Source: Seriola aureovittata
Lineage: Eukaryota; Chordata; Actinopteri; Carangiformes; Carangidae
Direction of reading: 5' to 3'
NCBI RefSeq assembly: GCF_021018895.1
Contig: NC_079383.1
Location: 21,873,853 to 21,937,852, forward strand
Length of the DNA stretch: 64,000 bases
The notes under the pieces are model-generated. The model was not told where the DNA came from and did no database searches. It saw only the letters and a program-made list of their open reading frames with translations. Positions 34,636-46,399 of this stretch are shown here, in pieces. How positions within the stretch are numbered: position 1 is the stretch's first letter; the number at the start of each line of letters is the position of its first letter. Made by a program: the position numbers and the translations under genes.

Positions 34636-36885
34636 ATGCCCCTGGCTCAGTTGGCGGATCCCTGGCAGAAGATGCCTCTGGGGGGGACGGCGGGAGAGGT
34701 GAGACGGTCACATTCAAACACACCTGGAGACTGTGACTGACACATGAGAGACTTTGACTCTGGCTGCAGTAACTAGCTGAGATACAAACATTAGCATACA
34801 ACACATTCACGTCTCCTGTACATCATTATTACCAGCTGCAGCCCCCTTCTCTTAAAGACACTGCATGTGATTTAAAAATACAGCTTAAATCATTCTTAAG
34901 AACCACAGTGATGCTCTGTGTAGAAGTTAATTAATACTATAGATAATATGAAGTAGCATCGTGTCAGTGTAAACTAACACACATGTGCTAAAAGTCTCTA
35001 TATGGGTGTAATAGCCGTGTTAAGTTGCTAAGCTGTGAGGTTGAAACGCTTATTTAAAGTACAGAAATGTGACAGGACAGTTGGTGACAATTAGATTAGA
35101 TGATTATCAACAGCTGCAGCCACACTTTAAGGTCCTGTAAAGACAGTACAGCAACCCCCAAAAACAAGAAAATGACAATTAGATTAGATTAATTAACACT
35201 AAATTTGATTAAAATACACTATAAAGCATCATAATATCACTCTGAGTACGCAAAAATGCTGCAATACTTTCTATAGAAGTGTTAGTAGTAGTATTACAGG
35301 ACACACAGATACAGGACCAAATATGTGTATGTATAATAGATTCGATTATTATTGCCTATTTGAGGACATTATAGTGACAAATTAATACACAAACATATTA
35401 AAGTAGTGTTACAGGACACACAGATACTGTAAAATACCAGATATCTGCTTGTAAATGTGATAGAAGTAGAAATATATGACAGTATGGTTAATGTTAGTAG
35501 ATTAGCTACCCTTTAAACTCCTTTGAGGACATTGTAGTGACTTCATATTTATACACAAACATAAAAAGTAAAGTAAAAGAATATAAGAGTAAAGGATAAA
35601 CTGACTTTAATCTAAATAGTGAGGTTGAAAATGCCATAAATCGTAGTCTCATTCTCAGCTCGAGTGTGACTCATTATAAATCAGCTCTTCTAAGTCACCT
35701 TAAAGTCCCTATTAGATGATGATGACAGCAGCAGCCATGCTTTAAGCTTCTGTGGGGACATCACAGTGACACCAGATTAGATTATTAAAAACACAGCACA
35801 CTATCTCAAGGGTACAAGTGTACTGCTGTGAGACTGCTGTACAAGTGTTAAAGTAATATTACAGCAGACACAAATACATCAGGAACCACAATACCACTAC
35901 GAACTACAGAATATGTCACTTCTGTGTGCAGCATAAGAGCATATAGAGACTTTAAATGATGTCATGTAAACCGCCAGCAGCAGCTTCAGCGACCGTTTAA
36001 TCTGCTGTAAGGACGTTAAAGTGACACCAAATGTGATTAAAAAGCTGCATAAACCAACACGCTGCGATACTGAATGGAAGTAGCATCACGGGAGACACAC
36101 AAACCGTAACCTACCGTAGTAAGGCTATAAACTGTGCAACACATTTGTATTTTAAAAGTCAATTTAAACTTGTGCTTTCATATTTGTGTGTCCTGTAACA
36201 GTACATGAATCCTTGTAGCACTATAATGTGCTTATTTATTAACCCTAACCCTAAACACATTTAATAACTGGTGTTAGTATTTTCAATCGCTTATGTTTTG
36301 TTAATCATGTAGTCTATAAATGATCAGAAAATGAAAGATGTGAAGAAGAAGCTGTGTGTTTTTCTCTCTTGCTTTTCTCTTCAGTTTAGTCGCTCGAGCG
36401 TGATAATGTTTGGCATGTTTGCCTGACAAATCAATTAGATAGTGACCTTGTAAAAACAAGCTTCAAATGATGCCGTATGTGAATAGAAGCGCCCTAAGGT
36501 GAAGTCACTTCGTAGTGGTTTTGATTTGATGTGATTTACATTGGGATTTATTTTTTTTGGTGTAACACAAAAACATCAGTCGCTGCAAATCGACAAAGTG
36601 AAAGTGTGGGATTCATGTGGTGCAGAGACGTCTTTGTCTCCAACGCTGAGATACGAGACTGAAACAAAAACAGCTCCTGTGTGTGAGTGTGTGTGTGTTG
36701 TTTCTTCGGTTCTTCCTTCCTACAAGTTTTTGAATCTTGATAAAGAGCAGGAGGCGGTGCCACTGCGAACGCATGATTCAGGAAGAGCTTACGTCTTTGT
36801 GTGTGTGTGTGTGTGTGTCCATTTCCTGTATGAGGTGTCACAAAGGCTGCATGGAGAAATGGCTGCATGCATGCGTGTGTATGTA

Positions 36886-36929
<44 letters not shown>

Positions 36930-39900
36930 ACTGTAGATTCTGTATAATCAAACCTGAAAAATGCACTGAGTCACTGCAGCCAGCTTCTCCTTTTTTTGTT
37001 TTTTGTCCTGTGTGGCCTCCTGACAAGCTGGTACCTGCTCGCAGCGTTCCCACTCCGCCTCCGCTCGCCTCACTATCCACCAGGCAGGAACGTGCTGCTG
37101 GATGAATCTGACCTTTGACTCGTGTGTTGCACCTCGACGCCCTTCGCCGTGCGGCGATGTGTCTGATAGCGGAGCGAGAGCTGTTGTACCGGCTTTTTCT
37201 AGGCCACCACAGAACAAAACAAAACAAAAACACAGTAACACACACAAAGGAGTGAGTGGGGAAGTTGTGGAATGAAGTGGACATGACGCTGGAGGATTTT
37301 TGCCCTAAAGACAAGATCATTCAACACGCACACAAAGAGCAGAGAGGCGCTGCTGTTGCCTTTTTTAAAATGTGGAAACAAAGATGAGTGTGGACGAACG
37401 CGGCTCTTTATCACCGTCTCCTTTAAGGCTGCAGCTGATGATCATTTTCATTATCAGTGGATTGTGTTGGGTATAAAAAAAAATGCCTGTTATTATTTCC
37501 CAGAGTGCAACGTGACACAATCAGATTGCTTGTTTTTATCCAACCAACTGTCTAAAGCCCAAATGCATCCAGTTTAATATCATGTAGAATAAATAAAATC
37601 TTCGCCTGAGAAGAAGTTCCGATCAGTTTTCAGTTGAATGGATTAATCTAGAACCTGCAACTAATGATTATTTTAATTACTGATTAAATTATTTTGTGTA
37701 TAAATATCATTAACTTATGAAAAATGATTATTATCAGATTGCTTTTTTTATCCAACTAACAGTTAAAAACTCAAAATATATTTAAAACACGACCAATAAA
37801 ATCATCAAATCTTCACATTTTAAAAGTGAAACGAGAAAATTTGCTTGAAAAATGACAGAAATTATGATTAAAAACATTGCAGATCAATTTACAGTAGATC
37901 GACTAATCAACTAATGGATTAATCAACTAATCGTTTTAGCTCTAGCCTGAATATTTCCTGGGATCTTTGTCATGTTGATAGTTTTGGTTGAACATCTTTG
38001 TGTCGTTTGGACATAACAAGACATTCAACGCCGTCCTGTTGAACTCTGGGAAATCTGTTGCTGCATTTTCTTGTTTTGTTTTTTTTTTAGCTTTAGTGAC
38101 ATTTCAGTTCTTTTTGATTTGCTTCTGTAGAATGAGTTACATCAGATAAATATCAGTGTTGCGTAAATATGGAAGAGCTTGTCTGAGCTCGCTGCACGAA
38201 CTTACATTTCTTTATTTTGCACAACTAAGCAACGATCGTCCAGGATTTAAGTTCCTGTCAACACAAACAACTCAGCGAGACAAAAGACATAACAACCAGC
38301 CACAGCTGTGAACGCCAGAACATTATTCACTGATAAATAGTTTCTAATCAAACCTGTTCACAGTCACGTTTCTGGATCATCTTAAACAACCGGCACATTG
38401 TTTCTTAGAAAACATGTTGCGGTTGAATTTTTCATGATGACAAACAAACGTCAGCCCCCCCCCCCCCCCCGCTGTGTTTGGGTGTTGGCAGCGTTCTCAG
38501 GTACAGGCCTGAGCACACCTGGGAGCGTGGCTCATCAGCAGGTTGAGATAACATCAAACAGCTGGAAGAGTTTCTTGAGGCACAAATCGATTCTCTACCT
38601 GACGGACAGGTAATCTGAAAAATGAGAAAATCATCCTCGTTTTTATTTTTACTTTGAGTGATGTAAAATAGTTTTTTTGTTTTCCGTCTAAAATCTGCTG
38701 AATCTGATTTGTTTTTCATTCAGCTCTTTCATAAGCACCAGTTTTTAATTTGTCTAAACTGAAACAGCCTGATAACATCTTCACTCCTACACAAACTGAG
38801 CATTTAAAGCAGGAATCAAAGCTAAGAGGGGAAAAAAAACCCCAGATGTTTATGCAGATGTTAATGCAAACACAACATCAGAAATGCTTCAATCAGAGAC
38901 ACCACATCTGAAAATTCATATTGTGATTGGATCTCAGCCAAGTTTAAACATAATCTGAGCTGTTTTACATTTTTAAAGGACGTGTTTTTTAACCTGTACT
39001 CCCACAGAGACATTGAAAGTGATGTGGGTCACTGCAATTGTTCCTCCTGGTCAGACTTGCCCCTCCCAACACACCTCCGCTATGTTCGATAGAGGATCCA
39101 CAGATTTCTTTCCATGCAAAAATGCGTCGAAGAGGTTTTCGAGTCTGACAAATCAAGCAGGTGTTTTCCTTCTCACTGTAAAATTCCCTCTGCAGTGTTT
39201 CCTGGCTGCACTGCGGTGACACAAAAAGGGAAATTTTGTAGTAAAATGACTTTAACTGTCAAAGATAATCACTCGCCAGGCCGCTGCAGCTGATGTGGGA
39301 ACAGGAGGAACAATTACAGAGATGAGTAACCTCCACAAAAAGCCAGAAACGAGCCCTTCCTCTATAAAGGAAAAATGAGTGAAGCCCAAACGGCAGCATC
39401 ACTTCCCTTGGCCGGCGATGCACCGTGTTTCTTGGCAGGTCTGGCAGCTCTGCATATTGTTTGCATAATAATATCCCATTACAATGCTGGCAGACGCGCG
39501 GTAACAACAGTAATGCTTATTAATACCAGGTGTAGCTGCATCACATGTTGAGACCAGGTGGAGACGGTGTCCAGGAGTCCGACATGTGGCAGACACGTGT
39601 GTTCAGCTTTTAACGCTCGCCGCTTCAGACATTATGCAGGTCGATAACGTCGGTGCAGAGGAGGCGAGGAGGGAGAGGCGGGAGGCAGAGACGCAGCGTG
39701 AGGTGAAAGAGACGGGAACATGCTGATGTTCGAGAAACAGCTGGAAGTTAGTGATTGTAATTTGACTCATTAAAAATAAGTTATTATAAAACCCCGATGG
39801 CTGCAGTCGGCTCCTAAAACCTCTCTTTCTTCTCAGAGTCAAAACTCAGTCAAATCTGAACACACACACACGGCACGCACATTTTTAGACTCAGTGTCAC

Positions 39901-40819
39901 TTACACTTCCTGTGGATATCATGTGTGTGATGTCAATAATTAATTAATGTCAGGAAATCTGCTTAGACATCAAAGAAACGACGCAGAACTTGCCTGAGAA
40001 TCATCATGTTTTGTTAAGTCAAACTCAGACACTGTTGTCTGAACATCCACGTGTACATTGCTTATCGCTAATTCTGCAACTTTTAATGGAGATAATTTGC
40101 CCAAATGTAAACAAATACAGGCTTCACTGACTCCATGGCCCCAAATTATGGAATCTGTTTCTGCAAAACTACGAGCATGATTATCCCATATTTAGAATTG
40201 CATGGAGCAGGCGTTCGTCACTATTGTCTAAGGGGGAGGGTCCCGCTCTGTCCCACTTTGTCCCGCTCTCGTCTTTGTCTTTGAAACCTCCTGCATCAGA
40301 AACAAGCTGCATGTTTTTAACTCATGGATCAGCATCTGAGAAAAACCAGAGCTTTTCCCTTTTCCTCTCCGTCACCTTCTATCTTTGCATGTTTCTTCCT
40401 CGTCCTCATCATAATCCATCACTCTCTCTGTCTGCCATCCATCTCCTCTGTGCCCCCCCCCCCCCCCCACCCCCCCTCTGTCACCCTGCTGTGCTGATTT
40501 CAGGCTTATCCTCCCGGCTCCGTACTTAGCGGGAAAGTAAATAATCACCATAATCGCTTTTATTGTTATTATTGTTTTTGTCGGGCAGTAGTATCAGTGC
40601 TATCAGTGTCTGAATCACAGCTGTTGTTCCAGCAGGGAGGCAGACAGGCTGATAATCTGCCTTACGTAATGCTAATTCATATCTGTTGTTTTTAGTTTTC
40701 CCATTTGGCCGAGCAGATGAGGTAGACGCCGTCCGAGTTCGGTGTCCTCGCTGATAAATCTCACGCTGCGACCGCCTGGAGAAGGTTCTCTCCAGCTCCT
40801 GGTTTTAGTTCACACGGAC

Positions 40820-40850
<31 letters not shown>

Positions 40851-42621
40851 GAGGGTTTCAAAATAAGAGACAGGTTTTTGTAGGCAGCACAGTCCTTGAT
40901 GTGACAGAAAAACGAACATGTGCACAGACCTGATCTGAGCTGTGGACACACAGCGGGGGACGGATGGTTGCTGCACATCGTTAAATGAGAGCTGGACTGT
41001 AAAGTTCACTATCTGGTGGAGGTCTTTTAGGGCTGAGCTATTGAAGTGAAACTGCTGGTAGCTGAGTCTGTATTAACCTCAGAGATTCAGTGATTAGCTT
41101 TGTCACTGTTTCCATCCACATTTAATTCTTGTAGATTCAACATCTTCACCATCACTCACACCTGGTAGATCATAATAACAACATACAGATGGCTGACAGA
41201 TTCAAGGAAAACTCTGGAATTGCAGCTGTTTATAATTTCATTAGAGATATTTCTACAACTACAGATGTTTCCCAGGCTAAATTAAGAGGGAAACCACCCT
41301 GTGGTTTAGCATTCAGCATGCCGACCATAAAATGCTAAGTCTTGCTATTTCTATCTTTTTCTGTCACCTCTCTCCAGGTGTTATCTACTGAAGGCTTAAA
41401 AAAAGCAGTTTAAAGAGTTTTATTGCTTCTTGTCACAGATTCTCCAAGTCTGTGAAGCTTCAGCTGGAGGGATGAACAATATCAATATAATCACTGGAGA
41501 TATATCACAGATAAACAGTGGCATAAAGTAAATATGAACCATTTTATGATGTAGTAACGCTGTGGAAAAGGTTTGCATCAGTTTAGGCACAAAAACAACT
41601 TGATGGTGTTAAAATAATCACATCTAACCCGAGTCTGTCCTGAGGTAATAAAATCTACCCCCCAGCACCTGTAGAGCTCGCTGTCACCCTTTAATACCCG
41701 TTTTTTAAACAAAGGTAAACCCGCTAATAAAACATCACTGACCCCTTTTCCACTGCGTCTGTGTGAGACGCTTCGATCAGTGATTGTGTGTTTTTAAAAC
41801 TTATTTCAGGGCTGCAGCTTCACTCTTTCACCCTGAATCTCAGTGTGCCTAAGTGTCTGGGTGCTCAGCAGGAAAAGGGACGAAAAATGTTTACATCACT
41901 GCCGATCGGAGCCAGAGCCGATACATACCTGCGTCTACTGCAGAGTCATTTGACCAGGGTGTGAATGCCGATGGTTCCCTTTCCCATTGTTGACAGAATC
42001 CTGATGTTAGCGGGTTTTTTATAGCAGTGGAAAAGGGGCTTAATTAACACGTCACATCTCGTTTGTTGAGTGTATAAACGATCGTGTGCATGACTCGTTC
42101 TCGGTTCTTGCTTCATATTGGCATCAGTAGCATCATCTGAAACCTAGTACTGCTCCTTTAATCAGATTTTATTTCATGTCCACATGCATCCAGCTGTTTC
42201 TGTTCGTGTCTGCAAACGACTTTCAAACACTTGAGAATTCTGTGATGCATTGTAGATAATCCTCAGCCAATCATATTCAAGTGTTGACCCGGACTTTCCA
42301 ATGTTTTGTCCTTTTTTGCAGAATATTAGAAACACAATAATAAAGCAGTCCAGTACAACAACACTGCTAACTGTGACTTAGCACCAGAGGAGCAGACGTG
42401 ATGGTGTTGGATTGCATTAGACTGTGGAGGTGTACCTAATAAAATGGACACTGACAAAGATAAATGTGACCAATGTTCACTGATGGATGATCAGTGTGAA
42501 AGAATCCTGTGTATCAGGTGTGTGTTAACGCGTCAATGTGTGTGTGTGTGTGTGATTACAGGATGTTCATCACGATCCGGAGGACTCCACGGGCGAGGAC
42601 GACGCCATGCCCGCCTGCGCC
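34636..42621 (+). CDS. rps6ka3: rps6ka3 (RSK2), first coding exons only
   Basis: Exon 1 (34636-34698) encodes MPLAQLADPWQKM then PLGGTAGE and ends at a GTGAGA donor in phase 0. The first 13 residues are the diagnostic start of vertebrate RSK2. A second exon is proposed at 42562-42621 (GATTACAG before, GTAAGT after), encoding DVHHDPEDSTGEDDAMPACA. Human RSK2 has a similarly acidic stretch before the conserved SIKEIAITHHVKEG segment. RSK2 is a cytosolic and nuclear serine/threonine kinase with two kinase domains, activated by ERK and PDK1. Neither kinase domain nor the SIKEIAITHH exon is in the window, so at least 21 kb of intron 2 follows. Exon 1 is near certain. Exon 2 is moderate, because its sequence is not clearly conserved. 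Confidence 0.8.
35095..36125 (+). repeat. degenerate tandem modules in rps6ka3 intron 1
   Basis: The same string of motifs recurs: GAT(G/T)AT with CAGC and a CTTTAAG-like run, GGACAT..AGTGAC, (A)GATTAGATTA, then TACAGGACACACAGATAC. Blocks start near 35099, 35715 and 35955, with partial copies around 35367 and 35520. GACA..GTGAC occurs at 35372, 35528, 35757 and 36013. TACAGGACACACAGATAC-like strings occur at 35293, 35411, 35867 and 36087. Copies are diverged and partly deleted. Confidence 0.55.
36888..36928 (+). repeat. (GT)n microsatellite
   Basis: About 19 GT units. A shorter one lies at 36798-36818. Confidence 0.9.
37428..38140. repeat. compound of several MITE copies
   Basis: Starts of the family occur at 37428 (GGCTGCAGCTGATGATCATT) and 37657 (CTGCAACTAATGATTATTTT). 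A reverse end lies at 37908-37945 (GGATTAATCAACTAATCG then TTTTAGCTCTAG). A reverse-oriented interior follows at 37985-38070 (GGACATAACAAGACATTCAA and CTCTGGGAAATCTG). 37657 and 37945 form terminal inverted repeats of one copy of about 290 bp. Confidence 0.6.
38454..38470 (+). repeat. poly-C tract
   Basis: About 17 consecutive C. A longer, broken C-run lies at 40453-40486. Confidence 0.9.
39400..39560. other. candidate conserved non-coding element in rps6ka3 intron 1
   Basis: Complex, repeat-free sequence with homeodomain/POU-like sites, such as ATTGTTTGCATAATAATA near 39457 and CCATTACAATG near 39477, surrounded by less structured intron. Conservation cannot be judged from one sequence. Confidence 0.25.
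40453..40486 (+). repeat. poly-C tract with one interruption
   Basis: C-run of about 33 bp broken by a single A. Confidence 0.9.
40820..40850 (+). repeat. (GAT)n microsatellite
   Basis: About ten GAT units. Confidence 0.9.
42412..42455 (+). repeat. terminus of a dispersed repeat, copy 1
   Basis: Shares TTGCATTA, AGGTGTACCTAATAAA and TGGACA with 55567-55610 in the same order over 44 bp. GTACCTAATAAAGTGG-type ends are common in fish repeats. Confidence 0.55.
42562..42621 (+). CDS. rps6ka3: rps6ka3 exon 2 (candidate)
   Basis: Sixty nucleotides between an AG acceptor and a perfect GTAAGT donor, phase 0 at both ends, encode an acidic 20-residue segment. It lies directly after a GT array. Support is positional and compositional; I could not align it with human exon 2. 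Confidence 0.5.
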
Positions 42622-42842
42622 GTAAGTCCACGTCCCGCTCACATGACACAGACACGAGGCTCCAGATTGTGTTTGGAGGTTGATTGTTGGTCCCGTCTGA
42701 CATCAGCGAGCTTCAGCTGTAAACACTCGCAGCAGCGCAGCACTCTGCACTCACTGATGGCAGCTGTCCGTGTGTGTGTGTGTGTGTTCGACTGCATATT
42801 ATTGACAAGTAAACAGCCCTTCATCGACACATGTGTGACCTT

Positions 42843-42891
42843 GTGTGTGTGTGTGTGTGTGTGTGTGTGAGTGTGTGTGTGTGTGTGTGAG
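42843..42891 (+). repeat. (GT)n microsatellite
   Basis: About 22 GT units with one GA interruption. Shorter runs lie at 42535-42554 and 42771-42788. Confidence 0.9.
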
Positions 42892-44690
42892 TTTCAGTTC
42901 TCTCTCTCACACACACAGAGTTTTGCTCTCAGATAATTTATCCACTGTTTGAGAAAACTGACGCCTACTCCTGCAGGATAATTGCTGGTATGAAAGTGAA
43001 GCTCTCTATTAAAGTCGTGAGTCATCTTAAAGCAGAGAAATCCTCCCTCAGATCCTCTGCGCTGCTCGATATCATCATTTATTTGTGACATTCATCATAT
43101 CGCTGCAGTTATTTCTGGGTTAGATGTTTTATTTACTCTTAATGTAAACCCACTTTCCCTCAGCATGCGTCGAGCTCGTGTCCCAGCCTCAAACTAAACA
43201 CAGATTCTACGTTTGTGTTGAAGTTGTTGTTTGTGGAAAAATGACAAAATGAAGAGTGTTGAAGGACAAAGAGAGGAGATTCTCAGCTCTGTGAAAAGGT
43301 TAGAAACTGTTGTATGATGGTCTGTGGAGGCAGGTAAAGATGTTTTTACTTTACTCACTGAAACAAAATCAAATAAAATCTAAGGCATATTTCTCTCTGT
43401 GAAACGAGGCCTGATGAAATGTAAAAAAAAAAAATATCTGTTGCAATTATTTAGGCAGATTCAGATTAACATTTCTGTTTTATCACATTATAAAAATTAC
43501 AATATTTTGATGCTTTTTGTGATGTAATGAAAAGTTAATGTAATGAATAGAATAGAAGAGAGAAGATCTCTAGTAAAACAAAATTACTTTTGCAACTCGT
43601 AGATGCGTCTAAGACACAAACGTATATTAAAAAGAAAGAGATAAAAACAAAAACGAGTAGAAGTAGATAAAGAATAAATAGATAAATAACATCTTTTCCA
43701 TTTACTGTGCACGGAAACAGAAATGAACTAGAACAGGAAGTAAAATGGAGACTTTAATAGAAGCGTCGTGAATCCTTGTTGAGCAGAAACAAACATACAG
43801 AATCAACCCTTTGTATAATAGAGACTTTGTTCCTGGTTTGTTTTCATTCTCTGTTTTTATCCTCGTGGGAATCAGACTTCAGACATTTAAGAAAAAGTTT
43901 TTCTCCACTCATCTGTGAAGTTTCTGACATTAGTAGTTCTGCAGAAGCGTGTTGACACAGCGGCTGTTACCACACGCGTTGCATCATTCTGTTAGTATGA
44001 AACTGTGCAGGCTCTATTTTCTGCACACTAACCGCCATAATACTAATGCACCTCACACTTCACTGTGTTGGTGAGGAGTCCGAACATATGATGTGTCAGC
44101 GCCATGCTGTACGCTGGTGCGTGTTGTATTGGTTTTATTCTGTCAGAAACAACCTTCACCTCTGACAGAAAAACAAACAAACACAAACCGGGACACGAGA
44201 CACTGATTCAGTCCGACGTGGGACCTGGACATTCAGATTTCAAATCACTTCACAATAACAGGAAATTGTGTAAAATACGAGCCGTCAAAAGACCAATAAA
44301 GTGACAGGATTCAAACAAGAGAAGGGAGAATGTTCTCTGAGATGTTTGGTAGTTAGTTTCCATTCTGCAGCTGCGAGCAGCTTCTCTGTTTTCTGGGTGG
44401 GAACCGTGTCCACAAACCGTACGGGCCCTCTGTAGAAACGACACGTTTGGTATGTAGTTGTGACACGGCTCCCAGAATACCTTCACAACGGTCTCCAGAT
44501 AAGAGGAAGGAGTGTTGATGACTCACGTCCACGCTGAGCTGTTCAGCCAGAGCCGGACACGTCGGATCCTCCTCTGACCCACAACATCTTTTCTTTTCTT
44601 TTTTTTTATCTGGTTCGACTTCAGTTTAGAAAAATCACAATCAGATTAAAAGTGAGTCACCGGCTCTTTGTTCCTCAGCAGCAGATCAGC
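42892..44690 (+). other. rps6ka3: rps6ka3 intron 2, repeat-poor part
   Basis: Non-coding, with no recognisable exon, gene or clear mobile element. Confidence 0.6.
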
Positions 44691-44775
44691 AGCTGAACTG
44701 ACTGACTGTGGGCAAAGTTGCTTGACATTTGAATATTAATGAAAACATTTGCATCGAACTGACACAGATAACTGG
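44690..44775. other. candidate conserved non-coding element, octamer-containing
   Basis: TTGAATATTAATGAAAACA runs directly into ATTTGCATC. This places an exact octamer ATTTGCAT beside TAAT homeodomain cores in complex sequence. Its status as an enhancer is inference. Confidence 0.25.
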
Positions 44776-44950
44776 AAGGAAGGAACTGTGTCTTTTAAAC
44801 ACGGAGCTTGTCTCTGGACTGGTTTCATTTAGTTGATAAGATTTCATTATAATTTTTGGACAGTTAAGATGAGGAGATACAGATAATAAATGAGTCGCTT
44901 CCCCGTCTGCGTTTTAGCTTAAGCTTATTGACAACACTCAGATATCTGCA

Positions 44951-45413
44951 GCAAGAGTCCAACACATCAGACTGTCTCAGGCTTACAAAGATAAAGTCCT
45001 GGTCTCTGGACTCTGGTCTCTGGTCTCTGGTCTCTGGACTCTGGACTTTAGTCTCTGGTCTCTGGTCTCTGGTCTCTGGTCTCTGGTCTCTGGTCTCTGG
45101 ACTTCAGTCTCTGGTCTCTGGTCTCTGGACTCTGGACTCTGGACTTCAGTCTCTGGTCTCTGGACTTCAGTCTCTGGTCTCTGGACTTCAGTCTCTGGTC
45201 TCTGGACTCTGGACTCTGGACTTCAGTCTCTGGTCTCTGGACTTCAGTCTCTGGTCTCTGGACTTCAGTCTCTGGTCTCTGGTCTCTGGTCTCTGGACTC
45301 TGGTCTCTGGACTTCAGTCTCTAGTCTCTGGTCTCTGGACAACGACAGGTCTTCAGTGTCCCACGTTAAGATATTTGACAGTAAGGCCAGATGACATCAC
45401 TGCGTCTACGTTA
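44951..45413 (+). repeat. heptamer minisatellite unit, tandem copy 1
   Basis: It begins GCAAGAGTCCAACACATCAG, passes through a core built of the heptamers TCTCTGG, ACTCTGG and ACTTCAG (or ACTTTAG), and ends with a unique 75-bp tail (ACAACGACAGG to CTACGTTA). The whole block is repeated at 45414-45925. The long open frame through it is an artefact of a stop-free 7-bp repeat. Confidence 0.9.
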
Positions 45414-45925
45414 GCAAGAGTCCAACACATCAGACTGTCTCAGGCTTACAAAGATAAAGTCCTGGTCTCTGGACTCTGGTCTCTGGACTCTGGACTTTAG
45501 TCTCTGGTCTCTGGTCTCTGGTCTCTGGTCTCTGGTCTCTGGTCTCTGGACTTCAGTCTCTGGACTTCAGTCTCTGGTCTCTGGTCTCTGGACTCTGGAC
45601 TCTGGACTTCAGTCTCTGGTCTCTGGACTTCAGTCTCTGGTCTCTGGACTTCAGTCTCTGGTCTCTGGACTCTGGACTCTGGACTTCAGTCTCTGGTCTC
45701 TGGACTTCAGTCTCTGGTCTCTGGACTTCAGTCTCTGGTCTCTGGTCTCTGGTCTCTGGACTTCAGTCTCTGGTCTCTGGTCTCTAGTCTCTGGTCTCTG
45801 GTCTCTGGTCTCTGGACTCTGGACTCTGGTCTCTGGTCTCTGGTCTCTGGACAACGACAGGTCTTCAGTGTCCCACGTTAAGATATTTGACAGTAAGGCC
45901 AGATGACATCACTGCGTCTACGTTA
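45414..45925 (+). repeat. heptamer minisatellite unit, tandem copy 2
   Basis: Same head and tail as 44951-45413 but 49 bp longer, a difference of exactly seven heptamers in total length. Confidence 0.9.
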
Positions 45926-46399
45926 AAGGTATAGATCATCATTAATGAGGCGGCTTGTCTGATTAGAGCAGGGGTTTTCAACCTGAGGCTCAGGGGCTCC
46001 CGAGAGGTCGCCAGATGACTCTGAAGGGTTTTTATTAAATCTTAATATCACACAGTTCAGATCTACGCAGCTCAGGGAGTGTCACAGTGAAAACACAGGA
46101 TTTAGTTTTTATTGCTAAAAGTGATGAAATCGTTTCTTCTCCACGACGCTCCACACTTCGCTGTGATCTCTGCTGTTTCTCATGAACCGCTGCAGTTTTA
46201 CCTCGTCAGACCTTTTGAAATGATTAAAACATCAACAGCATGGAGGAGGAGCGGCAGCTCGCAGCTCACGCACAAACGCAGGAGGTTGAGAATAAACGCT
46301 GGTTCATGTTGAAGCTGTGGTGGAATCACTGGAGTCTACAACACAGCTCACTGCAATCACACAGCATCTGACTTTCATCTTATTTCAGGGCCTTCCTAA

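Larger units (their letters stand above)
34699..42561 (+). other. rps6ka3: rps6ka3 intron 1
   Basis: A 7.9-kb intron with decayed tandem modules at 35095-36125, GT arrays at 36798-36818 and 36888-36928, a compound of MITE copies at 37428-38140, poly-C tracts at 38454-38470 and 40453-40486, a (GAT)n run at 40820-40850, and two possible conserved islands. No other gene was recognised on either strand. Confidence 0.7.

Noticed and set aside
34503..34736. 77-codon glutamate-rich frame overlapping the rps6ka3 start
   Set aside because: It has no ATG start, is produced by GAA/GAG repeats, and overlaps the diagnostic RSK2 N-terminus in another frame.
36239..36256. Telomere-like CCCTAA units
   Set aside because: Only two units; chance or a trace, not an interstitial telomere array.
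44928..45500. 190-codon frame of SLVSGLW-like repeats
   Set aside because: A stop-free 7-bp minisatellite is open in all frames; there are no splice sites, start context or family match.
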